This document shows, one piece after another, positions 23,090 through 32,705 of a DNA stretch of 64,000 bases (position 1 is the stretch's first letter; every line of letters starts with the position of its first letter). Made by a program: the position numbers and the translations under genes. Under the pieces are notes generated by a model. That model did not search any database, had not been told where the DNA came from, and worked only from the letters and a program-made list of their open reading frames with translations. The DNA comes from Zea mays (taxonomy: Eukaryota > Streptophyta > Magnoliopsida > Poales > Poaceae). Location: contig NC_050096.1 in NCBI RefSeq assembly GCF_902167145.1, forward strand, positions 76,194,683 through 76,258,682. The letters run 5' to 3'.

Positions 23090-24113
23090 TGAAAGTCGCC
23101 TAGAGGGGGGTGAATAGGCGGAAACTGAAATTTACAAACTTTAAGCACAACTACAAGCCAGGGTTAACGTTAGAAATAAAACCGAGTCCGGAAGAGAGGG
23201 TGAAAACAAATCAATCAAGAAACAAAGCGAGTGACACGGTGATTTGTTTTACCGAGGTTCGATTCTTGCAAACCTAGTCCCCGTTGAGGTGGTAACAAAG
23301 ACCGGGTCTCTTTCAACCCTTTCCCTCTCTCAAACGGTCACCTAGACCGAGTGAGCTTTCTCCTTAATCAAATGGGTCACTTAGACCCCTCACAAGGACC
23401 ACCACAACTTGGTGTCTCTTGCTTTGATTACAAGTGTCTTGAGAACAAGAATGGGGAAGAAGAAAGCGATCCAAGAACAAGAGCTCAAAGAACACAAGCA
23501 AAACTCTCTCTCTAGTCACTATTTGTTTGGAGTGGATTTGGGACTTGGAGAGGCTTTGATTCTATTGAATTGTGTCTTGTATTGATTGCACTAGCTCTTG
23601 TATTGAATGAGATGTCTGAAAAACTTGGATGCTTGGAGTGGTGGTGGTTGGGGGGTATTTATAGCCCCAACCACCAAACCAACCGTTGGGGAGGCTGTCT
23701 GTCGATGGGCGCACCGGACAGTCCGGTGCGCCAGCCACGTCACCCAACCGTTAGGGTTCTAACGGTTTCGACCGTTGGAGCTCTGACATCTTGGGGCACC
23801 GGACAGTCCGGTGCCGCACCGGACAGGCATTGTTCACTGTCCGGTCCGCATTCTGGCGCTGCTATGACTCTGCGTGAACTGTCCGCGCACTGTTAACGTT
23901 TGTAGGCGACCGTTGGAGTCAACTGTTGCGCTTCTTAGCCGTTGCTCTGCTGGCACACCGGACAGTCCGGTGACTCACCGGACAGTCCGTTGAATTATAG
24001 CGGAGCGGCTCTTCAGAAACCCGAAGGTGAAGAGTTCAGCCTGTACGGTCCCTGGTGCACCGGACACTGTCCGGTGGCACACCGGACAGTCCGCTGCGCC
24101 AGACCAGGGTTCT
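23090..24113 (-). repeat. Element C 3' LTR, left part
   Basis: It starts TGAAAGTCGCCTAGAGGGGGG (reverse of the usual Sirevirus LTR end) and carries CACCGGACAGTCCGGTG palindromes and a TATA box on the minus strand (reverse complement at 23656-23663). It is interrupted at 24114 by the Grande-like element, whose TSD copy GTTCT occupies 24109-24113. Confidence 0.88.
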
Positions 24114-24769
24114 TGTTGGGGACTTGTTCTCAAATGCTAAGAGTTAAGAACAAGGCAACATAAAAAGTGTTAAGTGTTAAAGTCCTTCGTCCTTCGAAGC
24201 ATTATGTCCCTTCGGGAAATAATGAGTTTTGGACGAAGGTCATAAGAGACATACCTTCGTAAACATAACAAGAAATGATGAAGGATTCATATAAAGCATG
24301 AAATATAATATAAGCATCATCATAGAATCATTTCTATTTTATTAACATGGAAAAATAGAAATGATTTCGAATTACAAATGTACCTTCGGTCCTGAGAGAA
24401 GGTAAAAAGTACAAGCGTGACGCAAAAGCAAATGCCAAGTCAGCGTGAACAGTACGGGGGTACTGTTCACCTATTTATAGGCACGGGATACAACCCATAC
24501 AAAATTACATACATGCCCTTTACATTTGGTGATAATTCCATAGCAATCTATCGAGGTCTAAATGGCCTTTTCATCTTTAAGTCGGTTCCTTTTTCTGCGA
24601 ACATGCCGAAGCTTTCCTGCTTCACAGCTTCGGCACTGTGTCAACCTTCGTATCTTTTGAGCTTCTCCCTTTCTGATACAAGTCCGAACATACCTGTTCA
24701 CACATTATACTCCAGAAACATTGTTAAATCATGTTTTTGAGGACCTTCGGAAGCCGAAGGCCCCCAACA
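24114..24769 (-). repeat. Grande-like element 1, 3' LTR
   Basis: 656 bp, TG...CA, identical to 30834-31489. It contains a TATA box (CTATAAATAG on the minus strand, 24471-24480) and an adjoining perfect 11-bp-stem hairpin (24445-24470). The polypurine tract lies just inside at about 24770-24780. The 107-aa open frame within it is not a gene. Confidence 0.95.
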
Positions 24770-24920
24770 GTAGCCCCTCGCAATATTAATTTGTTAATAA
24801 ATTTAGATTGCGACATGGACGAAGGCTTTTAAGCCGAAGGTCCGAAAAAACACCTTCCCTTTGCTAGAATAGCAACATTCAATGACAAGTGGGGTCTTTC
24901 AACTTTCAACACATCAAGCG

Positions 24921-24928
24921 TATAAATA
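24921..24928 (+). promoter_or_regulatory. TATA box of the antisense gene
   Basis: TATAAATA on the plus strand, 142 bp upstream of the ATG at 25070 and about 150 bp inside the LTR. It is correctly placed to start the antisense transcript near 24950-24955. The second Grande-like element has TATATAA at a comparable place (63254-63260). Confidence 0.65.
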
Positions 24929-25069
24929 CGGCCATACCGCAAACTTATTTTGCACGCTTTCTGGCCAACCACTCCTGCTCACTCATTTTTTAGCTCTTGC
25001 GCACTGTGATCCGCTAAGCTTTTAGCTTTGAAGCTTCGGCTTTGAAACCAGTTTTTAGTGTTTCCGAAG

Positions 25070-28000
25070 ATGTCTGAAGCTGCTAAGAAGGCTGCTGCTG
25101 AGATGAAGCTAAATCTTGATGAAGAGAAAAACTTAGGGTTTCTTATAGCAATGTCGAAGACCAACACAGAAAAGATCACCAGGGAAATTCTGGAAGGGCT
25201 GTCTGAAGATACTGGTGACAGTGAAAGTTATGATGTGGACAGCGGTGGCGAAGACTCCGAAGATCGCCCCTGGCGACCAAGCCATTCAGTTTATGGTAAA
25301 TCAACTATCAAAGAGAATCATCTTGTTAATATGAGAGGAAGGTATTTCCGGGATCTGTCCATTGTGAGGGCGGATGAAGGGGAAAAAACTTGTCCACACC
25401 CTGAAGAAAATGAAGTTGTGGTGTATCGAAGCTTTTTGAAAGCTGGATTGCGATTCCCCTTGAGCAGCTTCGTTGTGGAGGTGTTGAAAATCTTCGAAGT
25501 CTATCTTCATCAACTTACTCCCGAGGCAATTATAAGGCTAAATATCTTCGTGTGGGCCGCGAGAAGCCAAGGTCTGAAGCCTGACGCAAGAAGCTTCTGT
25601 AACATTCATGAATTATTATATGAAACAAAGCCTTGGGGCAAAGAACAGTACCATAACAACTTTGGCTGCTACAGCTTCGTCTCTCGGTCCGGAGCAAGCT
25701 GTCCCGTACCAACCTTTCGGAAGAGATGGCCCGGGGATTGGATGACAGAATGGTTTTATGTGAAGAATGACTTATCAGCACGAGAAGACATCAAAGGTAT
25801 AATTATGCGTCCTATTTGGCAAAGCTTCGGCCTTCGGAGGCCGAAGGTTGAAATGAACGAAGCCGCCGAAGAGTGCCAAAGAGCCTTCGGCGTTGTCTGC
25901 TCTTTTATAGGAACGAGGGACTTAGTACAAGAGCATATTGCCTTCAGGGTGTGGCCGCTTGCGGAGAAATGGGAAATGCCACAAGAAACCATTAAAGAGG
26001 CCGACGAAGGTGGACTTGTCAGGTTTAAGTACACTTTTAAATTTGGAGATAAATTTATTGAGCCAGATGATGAGTGGTTGAAAAGCATTGACAATTTAAG
26101 TGATGAGCTGCTTGGGACATACTCGAAGGCCGAAGATACTGCAATGTCAGCAGCCTTCGGAGGCCGAAAAAAGAAAAGGCTGAATCGGGTATTTGATGCC
26201 ATCGGGTTTGTCTACCCTGACTATTGCTACCCCATTCGAAGGCAGAAGAGAAAAAATACAACCTCTGGAAAAGAAGAAACTGCAGCTGCTCCTAGCGAGT
26301 CAGAACCAAAAAGGAAGAAGATAAAGGTTCTTACGCATCGGCCGCGTTATATTGAACCAGCTTCGGTGCCTGAGTTTACCGGAGAGACTTCTTCGGCCAC
26401 CGAAGCTGAAAAACCAGCCAAGCCAACTTTGCTGCCAGAAGTCGCAGAAACAGCCGAAGTACCAACGAAGACAAAATTGGAGCAATCAAAAATTTTGTTA
26501 CTAGAAACGAAAAAGAAGGCCGAAGCGCCATTCACAGAAAAAATGGAAGAGGTAAAGGAAGCAACCGAGGACTCCAAAACATCAGAAGTTTTGAGTCCCT
26601 CAGCAATTATTGGGACATCAAAAAATGAAAAAGTGCCAGCTGCAACTCCGAAGAGGAAGAGAATGGCTAATGTGCTAGATGTACTGGAAACGATCATATC
26701 TTCGAGCACACCTCCGAAGAAGGCTGCTGTTACTTTTGAAACAACAGCTGAAGCCGAAGCTGGGCCCTCAGAGCCCTCAAAGGCAAAAACCTTGGAAAGT
26801 GAGGCAGAAAAAATAACAAAGCCAACTTTTGCTGAAGGAACTGGTGTTGTTACCCCCAAAGCATCCCCCATAATTCGTGATTATATTTTTCGTCATGCTT
26901 CGGGGAAAAAATTATCAGAAAAAGAGGAACAAGAGGCCCAACACTATGCCCAAAAGTTGAAGTATCCAAAGGGGGCGTTGATATTTAATGGCAGTGGAGA
27001 AGAAGATTTCTTGTATTGCCTCCCCGACAGCAAGGAAATTTCTGTCTGTCGGGAGATGAGCAGAAGCTTCGGATTCTCGACTTTAGAAGACGGACTTTCG
27101 GTGCTGTCAAAGAACGATCTGGCTGACAGCCTAGCTTACAATAGTTTAAAGGTGCGACAAATGGAATTCTTATATTTTTGTTGAGTTCAAAATTTTTCGT
27201 TTGTTTAAAACTATTGACACAGACATACTCCTGTCTGCAGGGCCTGATACTCAGCAATGCCCTCAGAGCACAGAAAGATGCTGAGGACGAAGGATGTACT
27301 ATAGCCCTGAGCAACCTTCGTTCCGAAGTAATTGAACTGAGGAACGAAGGTCTTGAAAAAGACAAAATATTGCATTCCTTAATAAATAAAATAAAAGAAG
27401 ACGAAGCTATTTTCAAAGGTCAGGCCGAAGCTCAGAAGCTTGAAATTGAAAACCTTCGTAAACAATTAGCCAGAGCTAAAGAGGAATGCATACTTGAAGA
27501 AACAAGGCGAGAACTCAGCGACCAATGGGCAAATCATTTAGAAGAAACTGTTAAAGAGCTTCGGTCAGCCAAGAAGAAATGCTTCGACAAATCTATAGAG
27601 TGTGTCAAGAAAATAAAAACTAGCTTCGCCAGCGTTGGCGCATTTTCGCAAGAAGAAAACTTTATAAGAGGTAACCCCGAAGGTCCCCTGGAATGGATCA
27701 ATCATGAGGCGGAGGCCTTTGAAGAAATTTTAAATAGTCGCGGAGACATCTGCGCTTTTTCTGGTGCCAGAGGGATTGCCACCATTTTGGAGGGGAAAGG
27801 ATGTGAACATGTAAAGATTTTATCGCAGTCCGAAGCCACCTTGTCCACTGAAGATATAAAAGATCCTTCAGCCGAAGCTAGCGCGGTTGGGGGAAAATTT
27901 TTCACCGACATCTGGGACAACGGTGGTAGAGAAATGGCCCGAGAAATCGTTCAGAAAAGCGAGAAAGGGATTCATGAGGCTAGAAAAGTAGCCGAGGCTG

Positions 28001-28252
28001 CTGAGAAAAACGCAGAGCCCGAAGGGCAAATAGGTACTAACGAATAGTTTTCATCGCGTTATAACTTTTAATTTTATAGTTCGTTCGCGATCTGTAATAG
28101 TATCCCGTCCTCACTCAGATCCTACTAAATCATCTTCGGGCCCTCAGCCTAAAGATGACGACGAAATTAAAAAGATGGCCGAAGCTATCATGGATCAGGT
28201 TGTCGATCGACTGTTGAACGAAGCTGCAGAAGTGGTACTTAGGGAAGACTAG
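25070..28252 (+). CDS. Grande antisense gene (gene 23-like), predicted three exons, about 1015 aa
   Basis: Function unknown; it lies on the strand opposite to gag. Predicted exons are 25070-27151, 27241-28033 and 28080-28252. Intron 1 (89 bp) and intron 2 (46 bp) have GT...AG ends, and removing both keeps one open frame to the TAG at 28250-28252. The start is the ATG at 25070; an upstream in-frame GTG at 25058 is not used here. Residues about 110-400 hold a conserved globular domain (KAGLRFPLSSF, LHQLTPEAI, IGTRDLVQE) resembling the Pfam family named putative gypsy type transposon (PF04195). A basic NLS-like patch (KRKKIKV, about 410) follows, then a Lys/Glu/Ala-rich linker, a second conserved block (about 600-694) and a long C-terminal coiled coil. 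Described Grande elements carry an antisense ORF called gene 23; identity with it is inferred. A nuclear role is only suggested by the basic patch. Confidence 0.78.
27152..27240 (+). other. Predicted intron 1 of the antisense gene
   Basis: GTGCGACAAA...CTGTCTGCAG, 89 bp, phase 0, T-rich with a pyrimidine-rich 3' end and an in-frame stop (TGA at 27182-27184). Removing it joins two long frames that otherwise stop and restart. Confidence 0.75.
28034..28079 (+). other. Predicted intron 2 of the antisense gene (very short)
   Basis: GTACTAACGA...TTTTATAG, 46 bp, with an in-frame TAG. Splicing it extends the protein by about 57 residues to the TAG at 28250. It is shorter than most plant introns, so the alternative is simple termination at the in-frame TAG at 28045-28047. 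Confidence 0.5.
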
Positions 28253-29241
28253 GTGCTATTGTAAAAACATTTTAAATGTAACATGTGTAATAACTTGTAA
28301 TCCTGTATGTAACATATTTGTTTTATTTTTCTTTGTGGTTCAATTCTTTACGATGCATGAAACTTTACATACGTACCTTTTTTTTGAGCCTTTGGCGAAA
28401 AAACACCTTCCCTTCTTTTCATGCTTCGTGAAGAAAAATCTTTATATATCACAACAATGTCCATAGTGCTCAGATGAAGAATATCAAGCTTCGTGAAAAC
28501 ATTCTCCGAAGCTATACTCCGAAGATGAAGATTATGTCTCCTTGTGACAACACGATTTTCACTCTTTTGAATCATACTTCCGAAGATCAATATTGTGTCC
28601 CCTTCTTGTGCCATATGCAACATGATGTATGATGCTTATGCTTATGCAAAATGATGTGATGATGTTATGTTACGTAGATGACATTTGTTTCGAAAGATAC
28701 ACACATATCCCCACACAATATTTTTGTATCAGCACTGATTCTTCGCTGCAAGCTCTGCATTCCCTTAGGAACGTCTTTGGAGCTTCTTCGCCTTTTACTT
28801 AGGCGGTATAAGCTCTGCATTCCCTTAGGAACGTCTTTGGAGCTTCTTCGCCTTTTACTTAGGCGGTATAAGCTCTGCATTCCCTTAGGAACGTCTTTGG
28901 AGCTTCTTCGCCTTTTACTTAGGCGGTATCAGCGTTGACTTTTCGCTGTATGCTCTGCATTCCTTTTGGAACGACTTTGGAGCAGAAAACTTACACTGCG
29001 CTCCCTTCGGAACGACTTTTTGTGACTTCGTCAGACTTACTCTGCGTTCCTTAGAACGACTTTTTGTTGCTTCGAAGGATTTTCGATAGTCCGAAGGTCC
29101 TTTTTATTGTCACAAACCTGTGAAGAAAACATATTTTTCTTGTGGGAATCAATGAAACTGATTACATGAAACCTAAACAATGTCCTTTATTACAGAGAAT
29201 AAAATTGAATGAAAAAGATTGCTATTAAGGTAGGATATTCG
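28253..29241. other. Grande-like element 1 non-coding stretch between the antisense gene and gag
   Basis: No coding sequence. It holds the 3' flank of the antisense gene, a 60-bp tandem array (28751-28930) with degenerate units to about 29075, and the 3' end of the gag transcript region. In autonomous relatives pol would be expected here. Confidence 0.7.
28751..28930. repeat. Three 60-bp tandem repeats
   Basis: Three units of exactly 60 bp beginning AGCTCTGCATTCCC, identical apart from the final base of the third. They are followed by shorter degenerate units (CTGCATTCC..GGAACGACTTT) to about 29075. Open frames across them on either strand just reflect the 60-bp period and are not genes. Confidence 0.95.
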
Positions 29242-30759
29242 TCAATAGATGTGCTTTGACTCTGGCACGGTGCTGTTGACCGTGCGAGCTTCGGACTGTT
29301 CTCTGAAGTCCCTTTGATGTGGAGCATATTGGCTCCCTTCTGGCTGCTGGCCTTGTTGTAGCGGTGGTGGAGGCGGAGGTTGTTGCCAGGAAGCCTGAGG
29401 CTGACTCGCCGAAGCAACAGAAGCTGCAGGGTGATTGCCTACATATTCTGGAATGTAAGGCGAATGATACGAAGCAGTGTGCATCACCTGCTTCGGCTGA
29501 GCCTGTTGCGCGGCAGCTTCGGCTATCTCTTTTTGCTTCTGAATGGTAACATGGCACATCCTGGTAGTGTGACCTTTGTTTTCACCACAGAATAAGCAAA
29601 ATATTCTTCTGGGTTGATCCCCGAATCTTCCGCCGAAGCCCCTGGCGCCTCTGCCTCTTGGAGCTGGTGGTCGGAAGGAGCTTTGCTGTTGCCCCGAAGC
29701 CTGTGAGGAATACTGTGGCCTTTGCTGCTGGCTCCCCTTATCATCATTTTGATTGGAATTATGAATTGATCTGACATGCCTCGGATAGAATCCTCCTCCG
29801 AAGCCCCTGGTCATCTCAGAAAATCTGAAGGCCTCCTCCCTTCTTTGGCGAAAATCATTATCAGCTCGAATATATTCATCCATCTTCTGGAGCAGCTTCT
29901 CCAGCGTTTGTGGTGGCTTCCTGGCAAAATACTGCGCTGATGGCCCTGGCCGAAGCCCCTTGATCATGGCCTCAATGACAATCTCATTGGGCACTGTCGG
30001 TGCCTGTGCCCTCAAACGCAAGAACCTTCGGACATATGCCTGAAGGTATTCTTCGTGGTCCTGAGTGCACTGGAACAGAGCCTGAGCAGTGACCGGCTTC
30101 GTCTGAAATCCTTGAAAGCTGGTTAACAACAAGTCCTTCAGCTTCTGCCATGAAGTGATCGTTCCTGGTCGAAGGGAGGAATACCAGGTTTGAGCAACAC
30201 TTCTGACAGCCATGACGAAAGATTTGGCCATGACTGAAGCATTGCCACCGTACGAAGACACTGTTGCTTCGTAGCTCATCAAAAACTGCTTCGGATCAGA
30301 ATGGCCATCAAATACGGGGAGCTGAGGCGGCTTGTATGACGGAGGCCAAGGTGTAGCCTGTAACTCAGCGGACAGGGGAGAAGCATCATCAAAAACAAAA
30401 TTCCCATGATGGAAATTGTCATACCAGTCATCTTCGTTATGAAAGCCCTCCTGATGAAGGTCTTGATGCTGAGGCCTTCGGTGTTGCTCATCCTGAGCAA
30501 GATGACGAACTTCTTCAGAGGCTTCATCTATCTGCCTCTGCAGTTCAGCTAGCCTGGCCATCTTTTCCTTCCTGCGTTGAACCTGCTGCTGAAGGATTTC
30601 CAGATTCTGAATCTCCTGATCTAGATCATCCTCCGGATGTGCTGGACTGGTAGCCTTCCTCTTCTGGCTTCGTGCCTCTCTAAGAGAAAGGACGTCTTGA
30701 TTGGGGTCCAGCGGCTGCAGCGTGCCAGCCCCTGGTGCTGAAGCCTTCTTCGGCGGCAT
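29242..30759 (-). CDS. gag: Grande-like element 1 Gag, gypsy type, 505 aa
   Basis: Capsid/nucleocapsid precursor. The first ATG is at 30759; the frame is open upstream to a TTG at 30798, but ATG is preferred. The N-terminal part has a Gln/Glu-rich coiled coil (about residues 50-95). The retrotransposon gag domain follows (FDGHSDPKQFLMSYEATV through KPPQTLEKLLQKMDEYI, about 140-300). An Arg/Gly/Gln-rich linker leads to a zinc knuckle C-x2-C-x5-H-x4-C (CLFCGENKGHTTRMC), one residue longer than the usual spacing. The C-terminus is Pro/Gln-rich. It is undamaged and followed by a stop with no pol, so it is a separate Gag-only product. With identical LTRs on both sides it could still be expressed. 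Confidence 0.9.
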   Translation of the reverse strand: MPPKKASAPGAGTLQPLDPNQDVLSLREARSQKRKATSPAHPEDDLDQEIQNLEILQQQVQRRKEKMARLAELQRQIDEASEEVRHLAQDEQHRRPQHQDLHQEGFHNEDDWYDNFHHGNFVFDDASPLSAELQATPWPPSYKPPQLPVFDGHSDPKQFLMSYEATVSSYGGNASVMAKSFVMAVRSVAQTWYSSLRPGTITSWQKLKDLLLTSFQGFQTKPVTAQALFQCTQDHEEYLQAYVRRFLRLRAQAPTVPNEIVIEAMIKGLRPGPSAQYFARKPPQTLEKLLQKMDEYIRADNDFRQRREEAFRFSEMTRGFGGGFYPRHVRSIHNSNQNDDKGSQQQRPQYSSQASGQQQSSFRPPAPRGRGARGFGGRFGDQPRRIFCLFCGENKGHTTRMCHVTIQKQKEIAEAAAQQAQPKQVMHTASYHSPYIPEYVGNHPAASVASASQPQASWQQPPPPPPLQQGQQPEGSQYAPHQRDFREQSEARTVNSTVPESKHIY

Positions 30760-30816
30760 GACGAAGCTGATGCTTGCCGAAGGTGTCGAAAAGCTCAAGA
30801 AGTGGAAGTGAGTTCA

Positions 30817-30833
30817 CCGACGGTGGGCGCCAA
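30817..30833 (-). other. Grande-like element 1 primer-binding site
   Basis: Immediately inside the 5' LTR, the minus strand reads TTGGCGCCCACCGTCGG. This is the TGGCGCC-type primer site common in gypsy elements. I do not assign the tRNA. Confidence 0.7.
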
Positions 30834-31489
30834 TGTTGGGGACTTGTTCTCAAATGCTAAGAGTTAAGAACAAGGCAACATAAAAAGTGTTAAGTGTTAA
30901 AGTCCTTCGTCCTTCGAAGCATTATGTCCCTTCGGGAAATAATGAGTTTTGGACGAAGGTCATAAGAGACATACCTTCGTAAACATAACAAGAAATGATG
31001 AAGGATTCATATAAAGCATGAAATATAATATAAGCATCATCATAGAATCATTTCTATTTTATTAACATGGAAAAATAGAAATGATTTCGAATTACAAATG
31101 TACCTTCGGTCCTGAGAGAAGGTAAAAAGTACAAGCGTGACGCAAAAGCAAATGCCAAGTCAGCGTGAACAGTACGGGGGTACTGTTCACCTATTTATAG
31201 GCACGGGATACAACCCATACAAAATTACATACATGCCCTTTACATTTGGTGATAATTCCATAGCAATCTATCGAGGTCTAAATGGCCTTTTCATCTTTAA
31301 GTCGGTTCCTTTTTCTGCGAACATGCCGAAGCTTTCCTGCTTCACAGCTTCGGCACTGTGTCAACCTTCGTATCTTTTGAGCTTCTCCCTTTCTGATACA
31401 AGTCCGAACATACCTGTTCACACATTATACTCCAGAAACATTGTTAAATCATGTTTTTGAGGACCTTCGGAAGCCGAAGGCCCCCAACA
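30834..31489 (-). repeat. Grande-like element 1, 5' LTR
   Basis: 656 bp, identical to 24114-24769. In sense it starts TGTTGGGGGCCTTCGGCTTC, which I recognise as Grande-like. It holds the element's own promoter (TATA reverse complement at 31191-31200) and the hairpin at 31165-31190. Confidence 0.95.
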
Positions 31490-31494
31490 GTTCT

Positions 31495-31674
31495 CTTCGG
31501 TTTCCTTTGCTCCTTTCTTTTGAACCCTAACTTTAATCTTTTTATTGGTTTGTGTTGAACCTTTAGCACCGGTAGAATATATAGTCTAGAGCAAACTAGT
31601 TAGTCCAATTATTTGTGTTGGGCATTCAACCACCAAAATCATTTAGGAAAAGGTTTGACCCTATTTCCCTTTCA
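31495..31674 (-). repeat. Element C 3' LTR, right part
   Basis: Resumes the LTR after the Grande-like insertion and ends CTATTTCCCTTTCA at 31674, next to the polypurine tract. Joined with 23090-24113 it gives an LTR of about 1.2 kb. Confidence 0.88.
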
Positions 31675-32434
31675 ATCTCCCCCTTTTTGGTGATTGATGC
31701 CAACACAAACTAAAACAAATATATAAGTGCAGAATTGAACTAGTTTGCATAAGGTAAGTGCAAAGGTTACATAGAATTAAACCAATTTTATAGTTTCATA
31801 GGATATGCATGGATTGCTTCCTTTCTATTTAACATTTTGGACCACATTTGCACCACTTGTTTTATTTTTGCAAATTCTTTTGGAAAATCTTTTCAAAGTC
31901 CTTTTGCAAATAGTCAAAGGTATATGAATAAGATTTTGAGAAGCATTTTCAAGATTTGAGATTTTCTCCCCCTGTTTCAAATGCTTTTCCATTGACTAAA
32001 ACAAAACTCCCCCTGAATGAAATTCTCCTCTTAGTGTTCAAGAGGGTTTTACCAGTATGAAAAAGATTTAGATACCAATTGAAAACTTCTTTAAAAATTT
32101 TGAAATTGGTGGTGGTGCGGTCCTTTTGCTTTGGGCTATATTTCTCCCCCTTTGGCATTAATCGCCAAAAACGAAATCTTTTGAGAGCCCTCTTTACTTT
32201 CTCCCTAATGGTACAAATAAATATGAGTGAAGATTATACCAAAGTGGAGAGTGGTTTGGAGTGACGGCGAAGGGTAGATGATAACGATAGAGTGGAGTGG
32301 AAGCCTTGTCTTCGCCGAAGACCCCATTTCCCTTTCAATCTATGACTTAGTAGAAATTCTCTTGAAAACACATTAGTCATAGGCATAAAAGAGATATGAT
32401 CAAAGGTATATAAATGAGCTATGTGTGCAAAGTA
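31675..32434 (-). other. Element C region of repeated polypurine tracts
   Basis: Non-coding, between pol and the 3' LTR. Purine-rich motifs on the minus strand lie next to the LTR (31675-31688) and again near 32142-32152 (reverse complement CTCCCCCTTTGG). The layout matches elements A, B and D. Confidence 0.65.
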
Positions 32435-32705
32435 TCAATCAAAGTTCCAAGAATCAAGAATGTTTAGCTCATTCCTAAGTTTGGTAAAGGTTTTCTCATC
32501 TAATGGTTTGGTAAAGATATCGGCTAGTTGTTTTTTGGTGCTAACATAAACAATCTCGATATCCCCCTTTGTTGGTGATCCCTCAAAAAGTGATACCGAA
32601 TGGCTGTGTGCTTAGTGCGGCTGTGTTCAACGGGATTATCCGCCATGTGGATTGCACTCTCATTATCACATAGGAGAGGGACTTTGCTCAATTTGTCGCC
32701 ATAGT
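32435..32705 (-). pseudogene. pol: Element C pol, C-terminal end of RNase H
   Basis: Minus-strand fragment matching the RNase H end of the other copies ([26 protein letters not shown]). A one-base loss in a run near 32560-32570 shifts the frame before the terminal 40 residues, which remain recognisable to the stop at 32435-32437. ATAGT at 32701-32705 is the target of element F; pol continues at 46793. Confidence 0.88.

Larger units (their letters stand above)
24114..31489 (-). mobile_element. Grande-like gypsy element 1: gag only, with an antisense gene
   Basis: 7376 bp, flanked by the TSD GTTCT (24109-24113 and 31490-31494). Both LTRs are 656 bp and, compared line by line, identical, so it inserted very recently. 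On the minus strand it reads 5' LTR, primer-binding site, gag, a repeat-rich non-coding stretch, then the 3' LTR. On the plus strand it carries a large multi-exon gene (25070-28252). No protease, RT, RNase H or integrase is present, whereas described Grande elements are about twice this length. It is therefore non-autonomous and must have been mobilised by another element's enzymes. Confidence 0.93.

Noticed and set aside
24417..24740. 107-aa open frame in the Grande-like LTR (also at 31137-31460)
   Set aside because: It lies wholly in both identical LTRs, covers the TATA box and hairpin, and has no family features.
28665..28938. Repetitive open frames across the 60-bp array on both strands
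   Set aside because: A 60-bp period is a multiple of three, so any frame stays open; no start context or homologue is apparent.
23090..31674. A Sirevirus env-like gene downstream of pol in A-D
   Set aside because: The regions between pol and the 3' LTR have no long open frame, signal peptide or membrane segment; only polypurine repeats are seen.
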